Positions 8,676-15,189 of a stretch of DNA of 64,000 nt are shown here, one piece after another. The position numbers and the translations under genes were made by a program. The stretch covers positions 372,001 through 436,000 of the forward strand of contig NZ_BQHJ01000005.1 in assembly GCF_021603645.1 (NCBI RefSeq). The letters are read 5' to 3'. Positions within the stretch are counted from its first letter, which is position 1, and every line of letters begins with the position of its first letter. The DNA comes from Pseudomonas pseudonitroreducens (GTDB lineage: Bacteria; Pseudomonadota; Gammaproteobacteria; Pseudomonadales; Pseudomonadaceae). The notes beneath the pieces are model-generated. The model had not been told where the DNA came from. It worked only from the letters and a program-made list of their open reading frames with translations, and did not search any database.

Positions 8676-8992
8676 GAGCGTCTCTCGCTGAGCAGGTAGT
8701 CATTGATGCGATCGACCGAGCGGGTCAAAGGGTCCAGCGCTTTGGCCAACCCCGACAGCTCAGCACGCATGGCTTTCATGTCGCCGACCAGCTCCGACAG
8801 CTGCTGGCTGTCCGGCAAATGGAGCATCTGCTGCTCCAGGGTGAGGATTCGGTTGTCCTGGGACGACAGCCGATCCGTCAGCTGATCGGCCTCGGCCTTC
8901 GTGCTGGATCGACGTGCGGCGGCCAGCGAATAGAGGCCCACCAGGGCGGTAAATGCGAACTGACCGGCGCGCAGCACGAAGTCCAGATCCAT
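8672..8992 (-). CDS. DUF2730-like membrane/coiled-coil phage protein (Mu gp25 position)
   Basis: This 106-residue protein starts at the ATG at 8992 (MDLDFVLRAGQFAF), which overlaps the Rz stop in a TGATG junction. One membrane segment is near residues 8-28 (FVLRAGQFAFTALVGLYSLA). It is followed by a long coiled coil (SSQDNRILTLEQQMLHL and onward). The longer frame upstream is Rz shadow. It sits between the spanins and the terminase genes, the usual place for DUF2730 proteins. Function unknown. Confidence 0.8.
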   Translation of the reverse strand: MDLDFVLRAGQFAFTALVGLYSLAAARRSSTKAEADQLTDRLSSQDNRILTLEQQMLHLPDSQQLSELVGDMKAMRAELSGLAKALDPLTRSVDRINDYLLSERRS

Positions 8993-9609
8993 CAGCGAGT
9001 TTCCTTGTTGTGTACGTCCAGCAGCGCGTTCAGCTGCGCCAGGTTGGTGAGGGCCCATTTCCCGTAGTCGCGGGCATGGGCCAGGATGTCAGCCGCGCTG
9101 ACGCCGCTTTCCAGTAGCTCGGTGTCAGCGCCGGGGGCGGGCCAGGTCGTTTTTTCAGCGCTGGCGGGAGATCGGCAGGCTGCTGGGGCGGGCAGATCGG
9201 CGCCGAGGGCGCGGTTGTAGTCCCGCAGCCAGCCACAAGTGACAACGAAGCGAGGAGCAGGCACAGGGGCAGCACCTGGTGCCGGGCGGTATTGAGTCGA
9301 GACATGGGCGATGCGCTCCGAGAGCTGGTGCTGCAGGTTGTCGATCTGGTCCTGGGCGCCGAGGAAGCGCTCCTCGGCCTGGTTGGCCCGTGCGACCTGT
9401 TGTTGGTACTGCTGGAGGTTGTCCTGGGCGGCTTTGGTGCGCTCGTTGGCGTGTTGCTCGCGCAGCTCGGCCAGCGCCTTGTCGCCGTCGGCCTTGGCCT
9501 TCTTGAACCCTTCGTCGTAACGCGCCTGGCCATTGAGCATCACGGTGGCCACCAAGGCCGCACAGACCAGAACAGGCACCAAGCCCCGAATCCAGTTAGG
9601 CACGACCAT
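8992..9609 (-). CDS. Inner-membrane spanin (Rz-like)
   Basis: This 205-residue protein has one N-terminal membrane anchor (about residues 8-25, GLVPVLVCAALVATVML) and a periplasmic alpha-helical region rich in Gln, Ala and Glu (about 30-115), then a Pro-rich tail. It should fuse inner and outer membranes during lysis together with the nested lipoprotein at 9030-9305. The start ATG at 9609 (MVVPNWIRG) was chosen because the upstream frame is Arg/Pro-rich shadow of the preceding small gene. The family is recognised by architecture rather than by strong sequence motifs. Confidence 0.85.
   Translation of the reverse strand: MVVPNWIRGLVPVLVCAALVATVMLNGQARYDEGFKKAKADGDKALAELREQHANERTKAAQDNLQQYQQQVARANQAEERFLGAQDQIDNLQHQLSERIAHVSTQYRPAPGAAPVPAPRFVVTCGWLRDYNRALGADLPAPAACRSPASAEKTTWPAPGADTELLESGVSAADILAHARDYGKWALTNLAQLNALLDVHNKETR
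9030..9305 (-). CDS. Outer-membrane spanin lipoprotein (Rz1-like), nested in Rz
   Basis: This 91-residue reading frame lies wholly inside the Rz gene in another frame. From the ATG at 9305 it gives a signal peptide ending in the lipobox LVAGC (Cys27), then a Pro-rich mature part (CPPQQPADLPPALKK). A nested, Pro-rich lipoprotein inside an i-spanin gene is the signature of Rz1. The mature lipoprotein should sit in the outer membrane and contact Rz across the periplasm. The frame also opens further upstream, but only the short form yields a signal peptide. Confidence 0.87.
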   Translation of the reverse strand: MSRLNTARHQVLPLCLLLASLSLVAGCGTTTAPSAPICPPQQPADLPPALKKRPGPPPALTPSYWKAASARLTSWPMPATTGNGPSPTWRS

Positions 9610-9799
9610 GGTGTGCTCTCCGGCGCTTGTACTGGCGGGCCTTGCGCTTCGCTTTGGCCACGCCTGACTTGCCGTGCCGATCGCGCGGGACCGGCGAGCA
9701 GTACAGCTCCTTGGCGGTGAGGAAGTTGGCAGAGGCGGCAACGAGCGCCATCGACGAGAAGGCCTGCGCCATCAGGCAGCCGAGGTACAGGCGCTTCAT
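9596..9799 (-). CDS. Small exported or membrane-associated phage protein
   Basis: This 67-residue protein starts MKRLYLGCLMAQAFSSMALVAA, a signal-like hydrophobic stretch. It ends in a very basic tail (KAKRKARQYKRRRAHH). It overlaps the upstream gene by an ATGA junction and Rz by 14 bases, so it is embedded in the lysis operon. I recognise no family. A lysis accessory role is inferred from position only. Confidence 0.6.
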   Translation of the reverse strand: MKRLYLGCLMAQAFSSMALVAASANFLTAKELYCSPVPRDRHGKSGVAKAKRKARQYKRRRAHHGRA

Positions 9800-10038
9800 T
9801 CGGACACCTGCAGACGCACGTTCAAGTGAAAGCTTTGGCTGACGCCGGTGGCGAAGCCCTTACCGAGGGAAAGCCCCAATGCATACAGAACAATGGACAG
9901 AACAACGATGCGAAGGGCGTCCTTCAGCGCTGGCCCAATGGTCTCTTTCAGCCATTCCCGGAACCAAAACCAGCGGTGTGGAGAGCGCGCACGGAATTCA
10001 GCGCGGACTTCGGCAAACGGCGTCTTCATCTCGCTCAT
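9796..10038 (-). CDS. Small single-span membrane protein of the lysis cassette
   Basis: This 80-residue protein is read from the ATG at 10038, which overlaps the transglycosylase stop in an ATGA junction. An amphipathic, Trp/Arg-rich N-terminus (RSPHRWFWFREWLKETIG) precedes one membrane segment (IVVLSIVLYALGLSLGKG, about residues 45-62). It could be a second holin or an antiholin-like partner of the holin at 10666. It could also be an unrelated membrane protein. Family not recognised. Confidence 0.65.
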   Translation of the reverse strand: MSEMKTPFAEVRAEFRARSPHRWFWFREWLKETIGPALKDALRIVVLSIVLYALGLSLGKGFATGVSQSFHLNVRLQVSE

Positions 10039-10664
10039 AGCACGTACCTCTCGGCGCATACGCCATCGCCCCATTCGCTGTAGAGGCGTTCGTAGCGCAG
10101 CAGGATCAGGCGGGGGTAGTCGCGGTTCTCGCGGAAGTTCGAGGCCGAGCGCCCCGCGTTGAAGCGCTCGACGGAATCAAACCAGGCCAGCTGATCGGCG
10201 CCGGAAGCCGAGGCCAGTCTGCGATCGCGGTTCACCCATCCCTGACCGCCGTTGTAGGCGGACAGGACGAATCCCCAGCGGTGGCACTCGCTGGTGGCCT
10301 GGTTACGGGCGTAGAGGTAGCGGTCATAAGTGACCAGGGCGCGCAGTGCCCAGCCGGGATTGAAAGGCTGGTTGGCCCCCAAGGCTGCGGGGTACAGGCC
10401 CGAAACCCATTCCGCAGTGCTTGGCATGAATTGCGACAAGCCCTGCGCGCCAGCCGGCGACCGTGCATCAGCACGCCAGCGGCTCTCTTGATGTACCTGA
10501 GCGGCAAAGGTGGCGACCGGTGCGTCCAGGCCCCACTCGGCGTGGGCAGCGCGGACGAGTGTGCGACGGTATTGCTCAGCCTGCACCGGGATGGTGTCGG
10601 CTGCGAAACCAGCAGAGCCGATAAGGGCCAGCGCCAGAGCGCTTCCAATGACAAGGATGCGCAT
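10035..10664 (-). CDS. Endolysin: exported lytic transglycosylase (SLT domain)
   Basis: This 209-residue enzyme should cleave peptidoglycan between MurNAc and GlcNAc. An N-terminal hydrophobic signal (residues 1-21, ending SAGFAA) is followed by the SLT fold. The catalytic Glu60 sits in QVHQESRWRADA, followed by the conserved SPAGAQGLSQFMPSTA and, later, SAYNGGQGWVNRD. Mu-like phages often use such an exported transglycosylase as endolysin. It is preceded by the holin gene and followed by the small membrane protein in one operon. The signal could be cleaved or act as a signal-anchor. Confidence 0.9.
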   Translation of the reverse strand: MRILVIGSALALALIGSAGFAADTIPVQAEQYRRTLVRAAHAEWGLDAPVATFAAQVHQESRWRADARSPAGAQGLSQFMPSTAEWVSGLYPAALGANQPFNPGWALRALVTYDRYLYARNQATSECHRWGFVLSAYNGGQGWVNRDRRLASASGADQLAWFDSVERFNAGRSASNFRENRDYPRLILLRYERLYSEWGDGVCAERYVL

Positions 10665-10665
10665 G

Positions 10666-10968
10666 TCAGAGCCCCAGCGTCATGCCGAGGACGACAGCGC
10701 CGACAATGATCGCGCGACGAACCCAAGCACCAACGATGTGAATACCGCCAATGCACTCGTGCGGGCGGGCTTCAACCAGGAACAAGCTGCGGTCGGCCCA
10801 GTAGCCGACTACAACCGCCAGAGTCACCAGTCCGGCCTTGTAGAGCACGACCAGGAGCTGCTCCGGCCGGATGGCGGCCAGGGCGAGGAACAGGAGAAGG
10901 GTAAGCACGGCCATCACCGTCTGGCGCGGGCCACGGCGGTAGATGGGTTTACGGCTGGAATGGGGCAT
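10666..10968 (-). CDS. Putative holin
   Basis: This 100-residue protein has a basic N-terminus (MPHSSRKPIYRRGPRQ) and hydrophobic segments at about 19-35 (VMAVLTLLLFLALAAI), 41-57 (LLVVLYKAGLVTLAVVV) and 80-98 (VRRAIIVGAVVLGMTL). That is the layout of the putative holins next to SLT endolysins in Mu-like Pseudomonas phages. The ATG at 10968 has GGAGAG upstream at five bases. The longer frame to 10992 is less likely. It is the first gene of the late leftward operon, with the second 23-base dyad element about 93 bases upstream. Confidence 0.75.
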   Translation of the reverse strand: MPHSSRKPIYRRGPRQTVMAVLTLLLFLALAAIRPEQLLVVLYKAGLVTLAVVVGYWADRSLFLVEARPHECIGGIHIVGAWVRRAIIVGAVVLGMTLGL

Positions 10969-11060
10969 GACGCTCTCCGCGTGGGTGGCCATCCTTGGCC
11001 TGGGTGAAGGTCCTTCCTGCAGAAGCAGGCAGGACGATCATCCCCACGGAAGAGCGGGAG

Positions 11061-11083
11061 GTATTTTGGAACAGGCGAAAATC
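11061..11083 (-). promoter_or_regulatory. Repeated 23-bp dyad element, copy 2
   Basis: On the plus strand it reads GTATTTTGGAA, three variable bases, GCGAAAATC. It is nearly identical to 2585-2607. It lies in the 151-base gap upstream of the holin, the first gene of the lysis-packaging operon. A site for the phage late activator is the favoured reading. Confidence 0.65.
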
Positions 11084-11119
11084 CTAACGCCTCAGGCTTT
11101 AGCCTTGCAGGGCTGGTAG

Positions 11120-11620
11120 CTAGTTGCTTTCTCCTGCGCGCTGTAGAACCTGCCGAATACCATCTAGATCAGCCTTGCTGATCTGGCCTTCTTGATTGCA
11201 AATCCTGAACTCAACAGTCTTTGCCGCAGCTAAGACAGGGAGCGTTTCTTTAGGGTTGGTGAGGTAGAAAAGCTCAATGACGCTGTCTGACGTCCGCGTG
11301 GACTTGTACTCGGTCTGAATATTCGGAGCCCTTCGCCCATCAACCAGCCACAGGGACTGATTGCAGTTGGCGAATCGCCCGCGACTCCCATAAGTAATGA
11401 GATTCCCATCGTAGGCGCGGCGCGCACCGCCCTCACGAATAACTACGGTGGACGAGAAGGAGAATTCATCCTTTGTTGCGGGTAGCGCTCTCCAGACGAT
11501 GTTTCGATCACCGGAGAAGCGGTCCACGTTGTCAGTTAATTCCCCGCCATGAGCGAAGCCGGATGCGGCTAGTAGGGCTGTTCCGAGCAGCGTTGCTGCC
11601 TTCCGAACTTCTTTTTTCAT
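11120..11620 (-). CDS. Exported protein of unknown function (repressor-operon cargo)
   Basis: This 166-residue protein has a clear signal peptide (MKKEVRKAATLLGTALLAASGFAHG). The ATG at 11620 is preceded by GGGAAGG at a good distance, and the upstream codons of the longer frame are not needed. The mature part is beta-rich with two Cys residues (FANCNQ and FRICNQEG), probably a periplasmic disulfide protein. It is the last gene of the repressor-led minus-strand operon, so it is likely expressed in the lysogen. Family not recognised. A surface or periplasmic superinfection-exclusion role is one possibility. Confidence 0.75.
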   Translation of the reverse strand: MKKEVRKAATLLGTALLAASGFAHGGELTDNVDRFSGDRNIVWRALPATKDEFSFSSTVVIREGGARRAYDGNLITYGSRGRFANCNQSLWLVDGRRAPNIQTEYKSTRTSDSVIELFYLTNPKETLPVLAAAKTVEFRICNQEGQISKADLDGIRQVLQRAGESN

Positions 11621-11658
11621 TGAGCCTTCCCTTGATTTTATTGGCATACGATGAGATG

Positions 11659-12159
11659 TCAGCCGAGCGTCCAGCTGCAGCTACAAAACGGATGGTTGCA
11701 TGGTGGGATCCGCTTCAGAGTCTCTTCTGACGCGAGCAAACGCTCCCCATCCTTGAATCCGCATGGGGCAACCTCTCCCTCATCCGTACCTACGCGAACG
11801 CGAATCGTCCTGGCAGGGCAATCCTTCAGGATTGCTCTAATCTGCCCTCGCCGCCAAAGCTTATGTGTAGCCTGGGTGTACCAATGGAATATTGCCTCTA
11901 GCTTATCCTCATCAGTTGGTGTGGCATCTAGTTGCTCGCTCAGCAATTGCTCAAGCCGAGGTATTCCCCATGAGGTTCGGTGCACTACGACACCTAAAGC
12001 CCGAACTGCCTCTCGACTACCTGCCGACTTACTATGTAAACGCAGCAGTACTTCGAGCATCTGCTCTTTCAGCTCTGACGGAGCCTCAACATCCTTAGCA
12101 ATTCGCTCCCAGGCTGCTCTTGCGAAGGCGTTGGGCAACGGCTCCATTTGGAATGCCAT
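11659..12159 (-). CDS. Uncharacterised Cys-rich C-terminus protein (repressor-operon cargo)
   Basis: This 166-residue soluble protein begins MAFQMEPLPNAFARAAWER. An alpha-helical first half precedes a beta-like second half. The C-terminus holds a Cys/His cluster (CNHPFCSCSW) that could bind metal together with the upstream CPART and PCGF cysteines. Its ATG directly follows the stop of the membrane protein upstream (TAAATG), so the two are translationally coupled. I do not recognise a family. Its place between a motif-bearing membrane protein and an exported protein suggests a lysogenic accessory function. Confidence 0.72.
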   Translation of the reverse strand: MAFQMEPLPNAFARAAWERIAKDVEAPSELKEQMLEVLLRLHSKSAGSREAVRALGVVVHRTSWGIPRLEQLLSEQLDATPTDEDKLEAIFHWYTQATHKLWRRGQIRAILKDCPARTIRVRVGTDEGEVAPCGFKDGERLLASEETLKRIPPCNHPFCSCSWTLG

Positions 12160-12777
12160 TTAAATAATCTTCCCCAAGATCATTAGCGCTGCGCCGATGG
12201 CGACGGACTGCAAGGGATAGGAAATCACTACCCCTTGCAACTCTGCGAAGAAGCCCTTCTTCAGGGGAGCAATTGCCTCGGCCGTTGCCGGATTAGGCTG
12301 TTCCTCGGGGGGGGAGACTCGGTAATCCTCAACGAAGGCCAGCACCTGACGGAGATGCTCGGTCTCCATGGCGTTCAGATGCTTCTCCCCAAACTGTCTT
12401 AGACACCAGGCATCTCGCTCGCTGTAGATGCCTTTCTCCTTGGTGAAGTTGGTAATGCGGGCCACCATGAGACGATGGTTGGCCTGGCGGCGGTGGTTGT
12501 CTCGATAGCAGACCAAGGCATCCTGGGCATCATTGAAGCTGTCGCGAAGGATTTCCCCAACAGTGTCGACACCGACCTTTGCATGCACGACTTCACGCCA
12601 GATGACACGCGGCTCTTTCTCGCATTCCTTGGCGATCTCCTCTACCAGAATGTTCAAAGAGTGGCGCTGAGCCGATGACAGCAGAGGAGGCTTTTCGGGC
12701 TTAGGGACCTCAATGAAGTTCTTGATGTCGCCTGCAGCGACCTGGTCAACCCGCCCGTGGAACTGCTGAGTATTCAT
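12160..12777 (-). CDS. Tail-anchored membrane protein with N-terminal motif shared with the repressor
   Basis: This 205-residue protein opens with QQFHGRVDQVAAGDIKN at about residues 4-20, which mirrors the C-terminal tail of the adjacent repressor. A helical, charged middle follows (about 35-150). A single C-terminal membrane segment (SYPLQSVAIGAALMILGKII) ends the chain, so the bulk should be cytosolic with a tail anchor. The ribosome site AAGGA lies within the last codons of the repressor, and the start is four bases after its stop, so expression is coupled. No known family is recognised. A membrane effector signalling through the shared motif is a hypothesis. Confidence 0.75.
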   Translation of the reverse strand: MNTQQFHGRVDQVAAGDIKNFIEVPKPEKPPLLSSAQRHSLNILVEEIAKECEKEPRVIWREVVHAKVGVDTVGEILRDSFNDAQDALVCYRDNHRRQANHRLMVARITNFTKEKGIYSERDAWCLRQFGEKHLNAMETEHLRQVLAFVEDYRVSPPEEQPNPATAEAIAPLKKGFFAELQGVVISYPLQSVAIGAALMILGKII

Positions 12778-12780
12778 ACC

Positions 12781-13200
12781 TCAATCCTTCGACTTTCCAT
12801 GGTTCACGACATCACCGGAGGTCACGGTGGCCACCGGTCCGTTGAACTGTTGTCCTACGCCCTTCCTTACCTTCTGAACGCTTGTTGACGCTCCGGCGCT
12901 ACCAGCTGCTCCAGCAGCCAGCATTGCCGCCTTCACGGCCAACGGGGCCGATCGGAAGTGCGCGAGCAGCTCCTGCTCGTCCGTACTCAATGACCCAGCG
13001 CTTCGCTGACCGGTGACCACGTACTGAACATCGGCCCCGATCTTCGCGATTGCCTCTAGGTACGCCGTATCTGGATTGCGCTCGCTCTTCTCGTACTTGA
13101 GCTGCGCCTGCTTCTGCACCCCGCCTATGGCCCCAAAAGCTGTCTGGTTGAAGCCGAGCCTCTCCCGCTCCTCGCGAAGCCGCTCCCCTGTTGAGGTCAT
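12781..13200 (-). CDS. Lysogeny repressor (XRE-type HTH) with C-terminal QQF/GD motif
   Basis: This 139-residue regulator has an N-terminal helix-turn-helix (about residues 3-60: GERLREERERLGFNQTAFG then GVQKQAQLKYEKSERNPD). Its C-terminus, QQFNGPVATVTSGDVVNH, is not part of the DNA-binding fold and resembles the start of the next gene's product. It is divergent from the early arm, with a perfect 18-bp palindrome between them, so it should repress the early promoter. The ATG at 13200 was preferred because it begins the HTH. An ATG at 13215 is possible and neither has a strong ribosome site. Confidence 0.88.
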   Translation of the reverse strand: MTSTGERLREERERLGFNQTAFGAIGGVQKQAQLKYEKSERNPDTAYLEAIAKIGADVQYVVTGQRSAGSLSTDEQELLAHFRSAPLAVKAAMLAAGAAGSAGASTSVQKVRKGVGQQFNGPVATVTSGDVVNHGKSKD

Positions 13201-13216
13201 TTGCGTACATTCCATA

Positions 13217-13245
13217 TTGACAGGTACTCATTTGAGTACCATCAT
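13217..13245 (+). promoter_or_regulatory. Early promoter with embedded operator
   Basis: A consensus -35 TTGACA (13217-13222) is followed at 17 bases by a weak -10-like CATCAT (13240-13245). The spacer is filled by the perfect palindrome GGTACTCATTTGAGTACC (13223-13240). This arrangement would let the repressor block the rightward early operon and possibly its own gene. Confidence 0.75.
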
Positions 13246-13291
13246 CACCCATACAAACCCTAAACATCTTTGCACCACAGGAGCCACTGCC

Positions 13292-13498
13292 ATGGCCGCT
13301 GCAAACAAAGCCCTAACCGCTGACCAGGTGAAGGAACGGTTCCGGCTCGCCGGGAAGACCTTCACCGCCTGGGCCGCCGAGAACGGCTACACCCGCAAGG
13401 AGGTGTACCGCGTACTCAATGGCCAAGCTAAGGGCAACTACGGCAAAGCTCACGAAATCGCCGTGAAACTCGGCCTCAAACCCGCTGTTGCTGCGTGA
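13292..13498 (+). CDS. BcepMu gp16-type phage DNA-binding protein
   Basis: This 68-residue protein is the first gene of the early arm. The text FTAWAAENGYTRKEVYRVLNG followed by AKGNYGKAHEIAVKLGL is the signature of the BcepMu gp16 family, a small Cro/Ner-like helix-turn-helix. The ATG at 13292 has GGAG upstream at a workable distance. The longer frame back to 13076 reads through the operator and repressor start and is rejected. It probably acts as the counter-repressor that turns down the repressor or the early promoter after induction. Confidence 0.87.
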   Translation: MAAANKALTADQVKERFRLAGKTFTAWAAENGYTRKEVYRVLNGQAKGNYGKAHEIAVKLGLKPAVAA

Positions 13499-13509
13499 GG
13501 AACACTGCC

Positions 13510-14001
13510 ATGTCCCGCACTCAACCGCCGGTCGAACACATCGACCTGATCCCAACTCCGATGGACACCTGGCGCGCCGCGCTCGATGCGCTGATCGCCT
13601 GCGCTCCTGGTGATACCTCCTCGATCGCCTGGCACCTCGCTGATGCTCACCAGAGCAGCCTGATCCTGGTAGACCGCACCGTGGCCAGCCCCGGCGCAGA
13701 GCGCCTGGTCGATCGCCTGATGCTCATCAGCGCCGGTCGTCTGCTGGGCAACCGCCTCAGCCGCGGCGAAGCACATCAGATCAGCCACCGCTTGCTTGAG
13801 CCCGCTCGGCGACATGGCGCAGCACGCCAGCCAGCTCCCGATGAGGTCCTTGCCAGGTCTCGCCAGGCTGAGCATCAGCCAGCGTATCCAGATCGTCAGC
13901 CAGACCTCCAAGGTCCAGGCCGTGATCAACAGCAAGGCGGCGCGCAAGGGCAACAAATGCCGAGCGCATCGAAGCATCAAGAATCAGCTGATCGGGGGTA
14001 G
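13510..14001 (+). CDS. Early protein of unknown function with doubtful C-terminus
   Basis: This 163-residue frame starts at the ATG at 13510 (MSRTQPPVEHIDLIPTPMDTW), with GAGG upstream. The first 95 or so residues have normal coding composition. From about 13790 the frame becomes a Gln/Arg/Pro-rich string, exactly where a plausible minus-strand gene (13781-14005) overlaps it. Either the true protein was cut short by a frameshift, or the last third is a read-through tail. No family is recognised. Confidence 0.5.
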   Translation: MSRTQPPVEHIDLIPTPMDTWRAALDALIACAPGDTSSIAWHLADAHQSSLILVDRTVASPGAERLVDRLMLISAGRLLGNRLSRGEAHQISHRLLEPARRHGAARQPAPDEVLARSRQAEHQPAYPDRQPDLQGPGRDQQQGGAQGQQMPSASKHQESADRG

Positions 14002-14005
14002 TCAT
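13781..14005 (-). CDS. Small uncharacterised protein antisense to early operon
   Basis: This 74-residue frame (MTTPDQLILDASMRSAFVAL onward) has balanced helical composition (LARRLAVDHGLDLGGLADDL) and a ribosome site GGAGA about 7 bases before the ATG at 14005. It is tail-to-tail with the frame at 13510-14001 and overlaps it by 221 bases. Being on the minus strand, it would be transcribed against the early arm. No family is recognised. Its codon pattern looks more real than the opposite frame in the shared stretch. Confidence 0.55.
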   Translation of the reverse strand: MTTPDQLILDASMRSAFVALARRLAVDHGLDLGGLADDLDTLADAQPGETWQGPHRELAGVLRHVAERAQASGG

Positions 14006-14128
14006 GTCCGTATCTCCGGCAGGGATGAATGTACCCCAACAGGCTGGCAATTTGGTAACGGCTTTGCCAAGGGTGAAAACGGCTATTTGTTCTGACGCCG
14101 CTCATCGCTCGCTGGCGGGGGCCGTCAG

Positions 14129-14614
14129 ATGAGGCGCCGTAACTGGAAAGCCATCCAGCCCACATCCCTGCGCCACGCCCTGGAGCTGTGCAAAGACCAT
14201 GCACGCGAGACCCGAAATATGGGGGTGGAGCGTATTGCAGAGCGCATGGGGCTCCCGGACCACGCCGTCCTCTACAAGTGGCTCTCCAACGGCCGGATGC
14301 CGGCCCTGCTGATCCCTGGCTATGAGAACGCCTGCGGCATCAACCTGGTGAGCCGCTGGCTGGCTGCGGCTGGCGGAAAGCTCCTGATCGACATCCCCAC
14401 TGGCCGCCCCTGCACCAGCGATGACCTGCACCAGCTGCAGACCGAGGTCAACGCAGCCATTGGCGCACTCCTCGAATTCCACAGCCGCAAGCGTGATGCC
14501 CAGCAGACGCTCGCCGCTATACGCACCGCCATGGAGGGCATGGGCTGGCACCACTCCAACGTCGCCCAGCACGACCATCCGCAACTTGACCTCGGGGGTA
14601 CTCACGATGAGTAA
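14129..14614 (+). CDS. Early HTH-like regulatory protein (CII-like position)
   Basis: This 161-residue protein has a helix-turn-helix-like region around residues 30-60 (VERIAERMGLPDHAVLYKWLSNG). A helical C-terminal half follows (residues 105-140). It resembles the regulator-like protein found early in Pseudomonas transposable phages. It overlaps the next gene by 8 bases and is the first of a tightly packed run up to the transposase. It could be a transcription or replication regulator. Identification is by motif only. Confidence 0.7.
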   Translation: MRRRNWKAIQPTSLRHALELCKDHARETRNMGVERIAERMGLPDHAVLYKWLSNGRMPALLIPGYENACGINLVSRWLAAAGGKLLIDIPTGRPCTSDDLHQLQTEVNAAIGALLEFHSRKRDAQQTLAAIRTAMEGMGWHHSNVAQHDHPQLDLGGTHDE

Positions 14615-14867
14615 GCCGATCAACACCCTGGCGCTGCTGCGCCGCTTGGACGAGCAAGCCTATGAGCAGCTCTGTGCTGAGGCTGCGCGCTTGGCCGAAG
14701 TGAACGATCAGCTGCGCGCTGAGCTGGCACGCGCTGAGAGCTGCGCCGAAGGCTGGCGTGAAGAAGCCCTGGAGCTGCAGCAACAGCTGGCCAATGCGGT
14801 TGGTGGTCAGTGCGGCATCACGAAGTCTGGCGCACTGGTTGTCGTGCCGATGGAGCATTGCGCATGA
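14607..14867 (+). CDS. Small coiled-coil early protein
   Basis: This 86-residue protein starts MSKPINTLALLRRLDEQAY. It is almost entirely helical, with heptad-like Leu and Ala spacing (LAEVNDQLRAELARAE then ALELQQQLANAVG). It overlaps both neighbours by a few bases, so it is translationally coupled. No enzymatic motif. Unknown function. Confidence 0.68.
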   Translation: MSKPINTLALLRRLDEQAYEQLCAEAARLAEVNDQLRAELARAESCAEGWREEALELQQQLANAVGGQCGITKSGALVVVPMEHCA

Positions 14868-15172
14868 ACAAGCCTCGCACCAACGACACCGCCCTGCGTG
14901 TGCTGCGTGTCCTCAAGGCCTTGAAGGGCCACAGCCTGATGGGCCTTTCCAACGGGGAGCTGGCCAAGGCGCTCGACGAAAGTCCCGCCAACATCACCCG
15001 CTACCTGTCCACGCTGGTCGATTCGGGGCTGGCAACCAAGCTCGACACGGGCCGGTACGCCCCTGGCATCGCGCTCCTGCAGATCGCCCAGGCGCATGCC
15101 AACGAAATGGCGAACGCGCAGAACCGCATCAACGAGATCAATCAACGAGTGCTGGCAGGCGCCAGCCGCTGA
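14864..15172 (+). CDS. Winged-helix (IclR-like N-terminal) early regulator
   Basis: This 102-residue protein starts at the ATG at 14864 in an ATGA overlap. Residues 8-75 read as a winged helix: ALRVLRVLKALKGHSLMGLS, then NGELAKALDESPANITRYL and LVDSGLATKLDTGRYAPG. This resembles the DNA-binding part of IclR regulators without the ligand domain. It lies two genes before the transposase and may tune early transcription. The upstream extension of the frame is shadow. Confidence 0.75.
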   Translation: MNKPRTNDTALRVLRVLKALKGHSLMGLSNGELAKALDESPANITRYLSTLVDSGLATKLDTGRYAPGIALLQIAQAHANEMANAQNRINEINQRVLAGASR

Positions 15173-15189
15173 CCTGAGGGGAGAACAAC

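Noticed and set aside
9306-9533. Longer form of the Rz1 frame
   Set aside because: It has no signal peptide at its N-terminus and is Arg/Pro/Ser-rich shadow of Rz. The short form gives a proper lipoprotein signal.
13076-13291. N-terminal extension of the BcepMu gp16-type protein
   Set aside because: The extension would translate through the operator and the opposite strand of the repressor HTH. The ATG at 13292 has a ribosome site and matches the family length.
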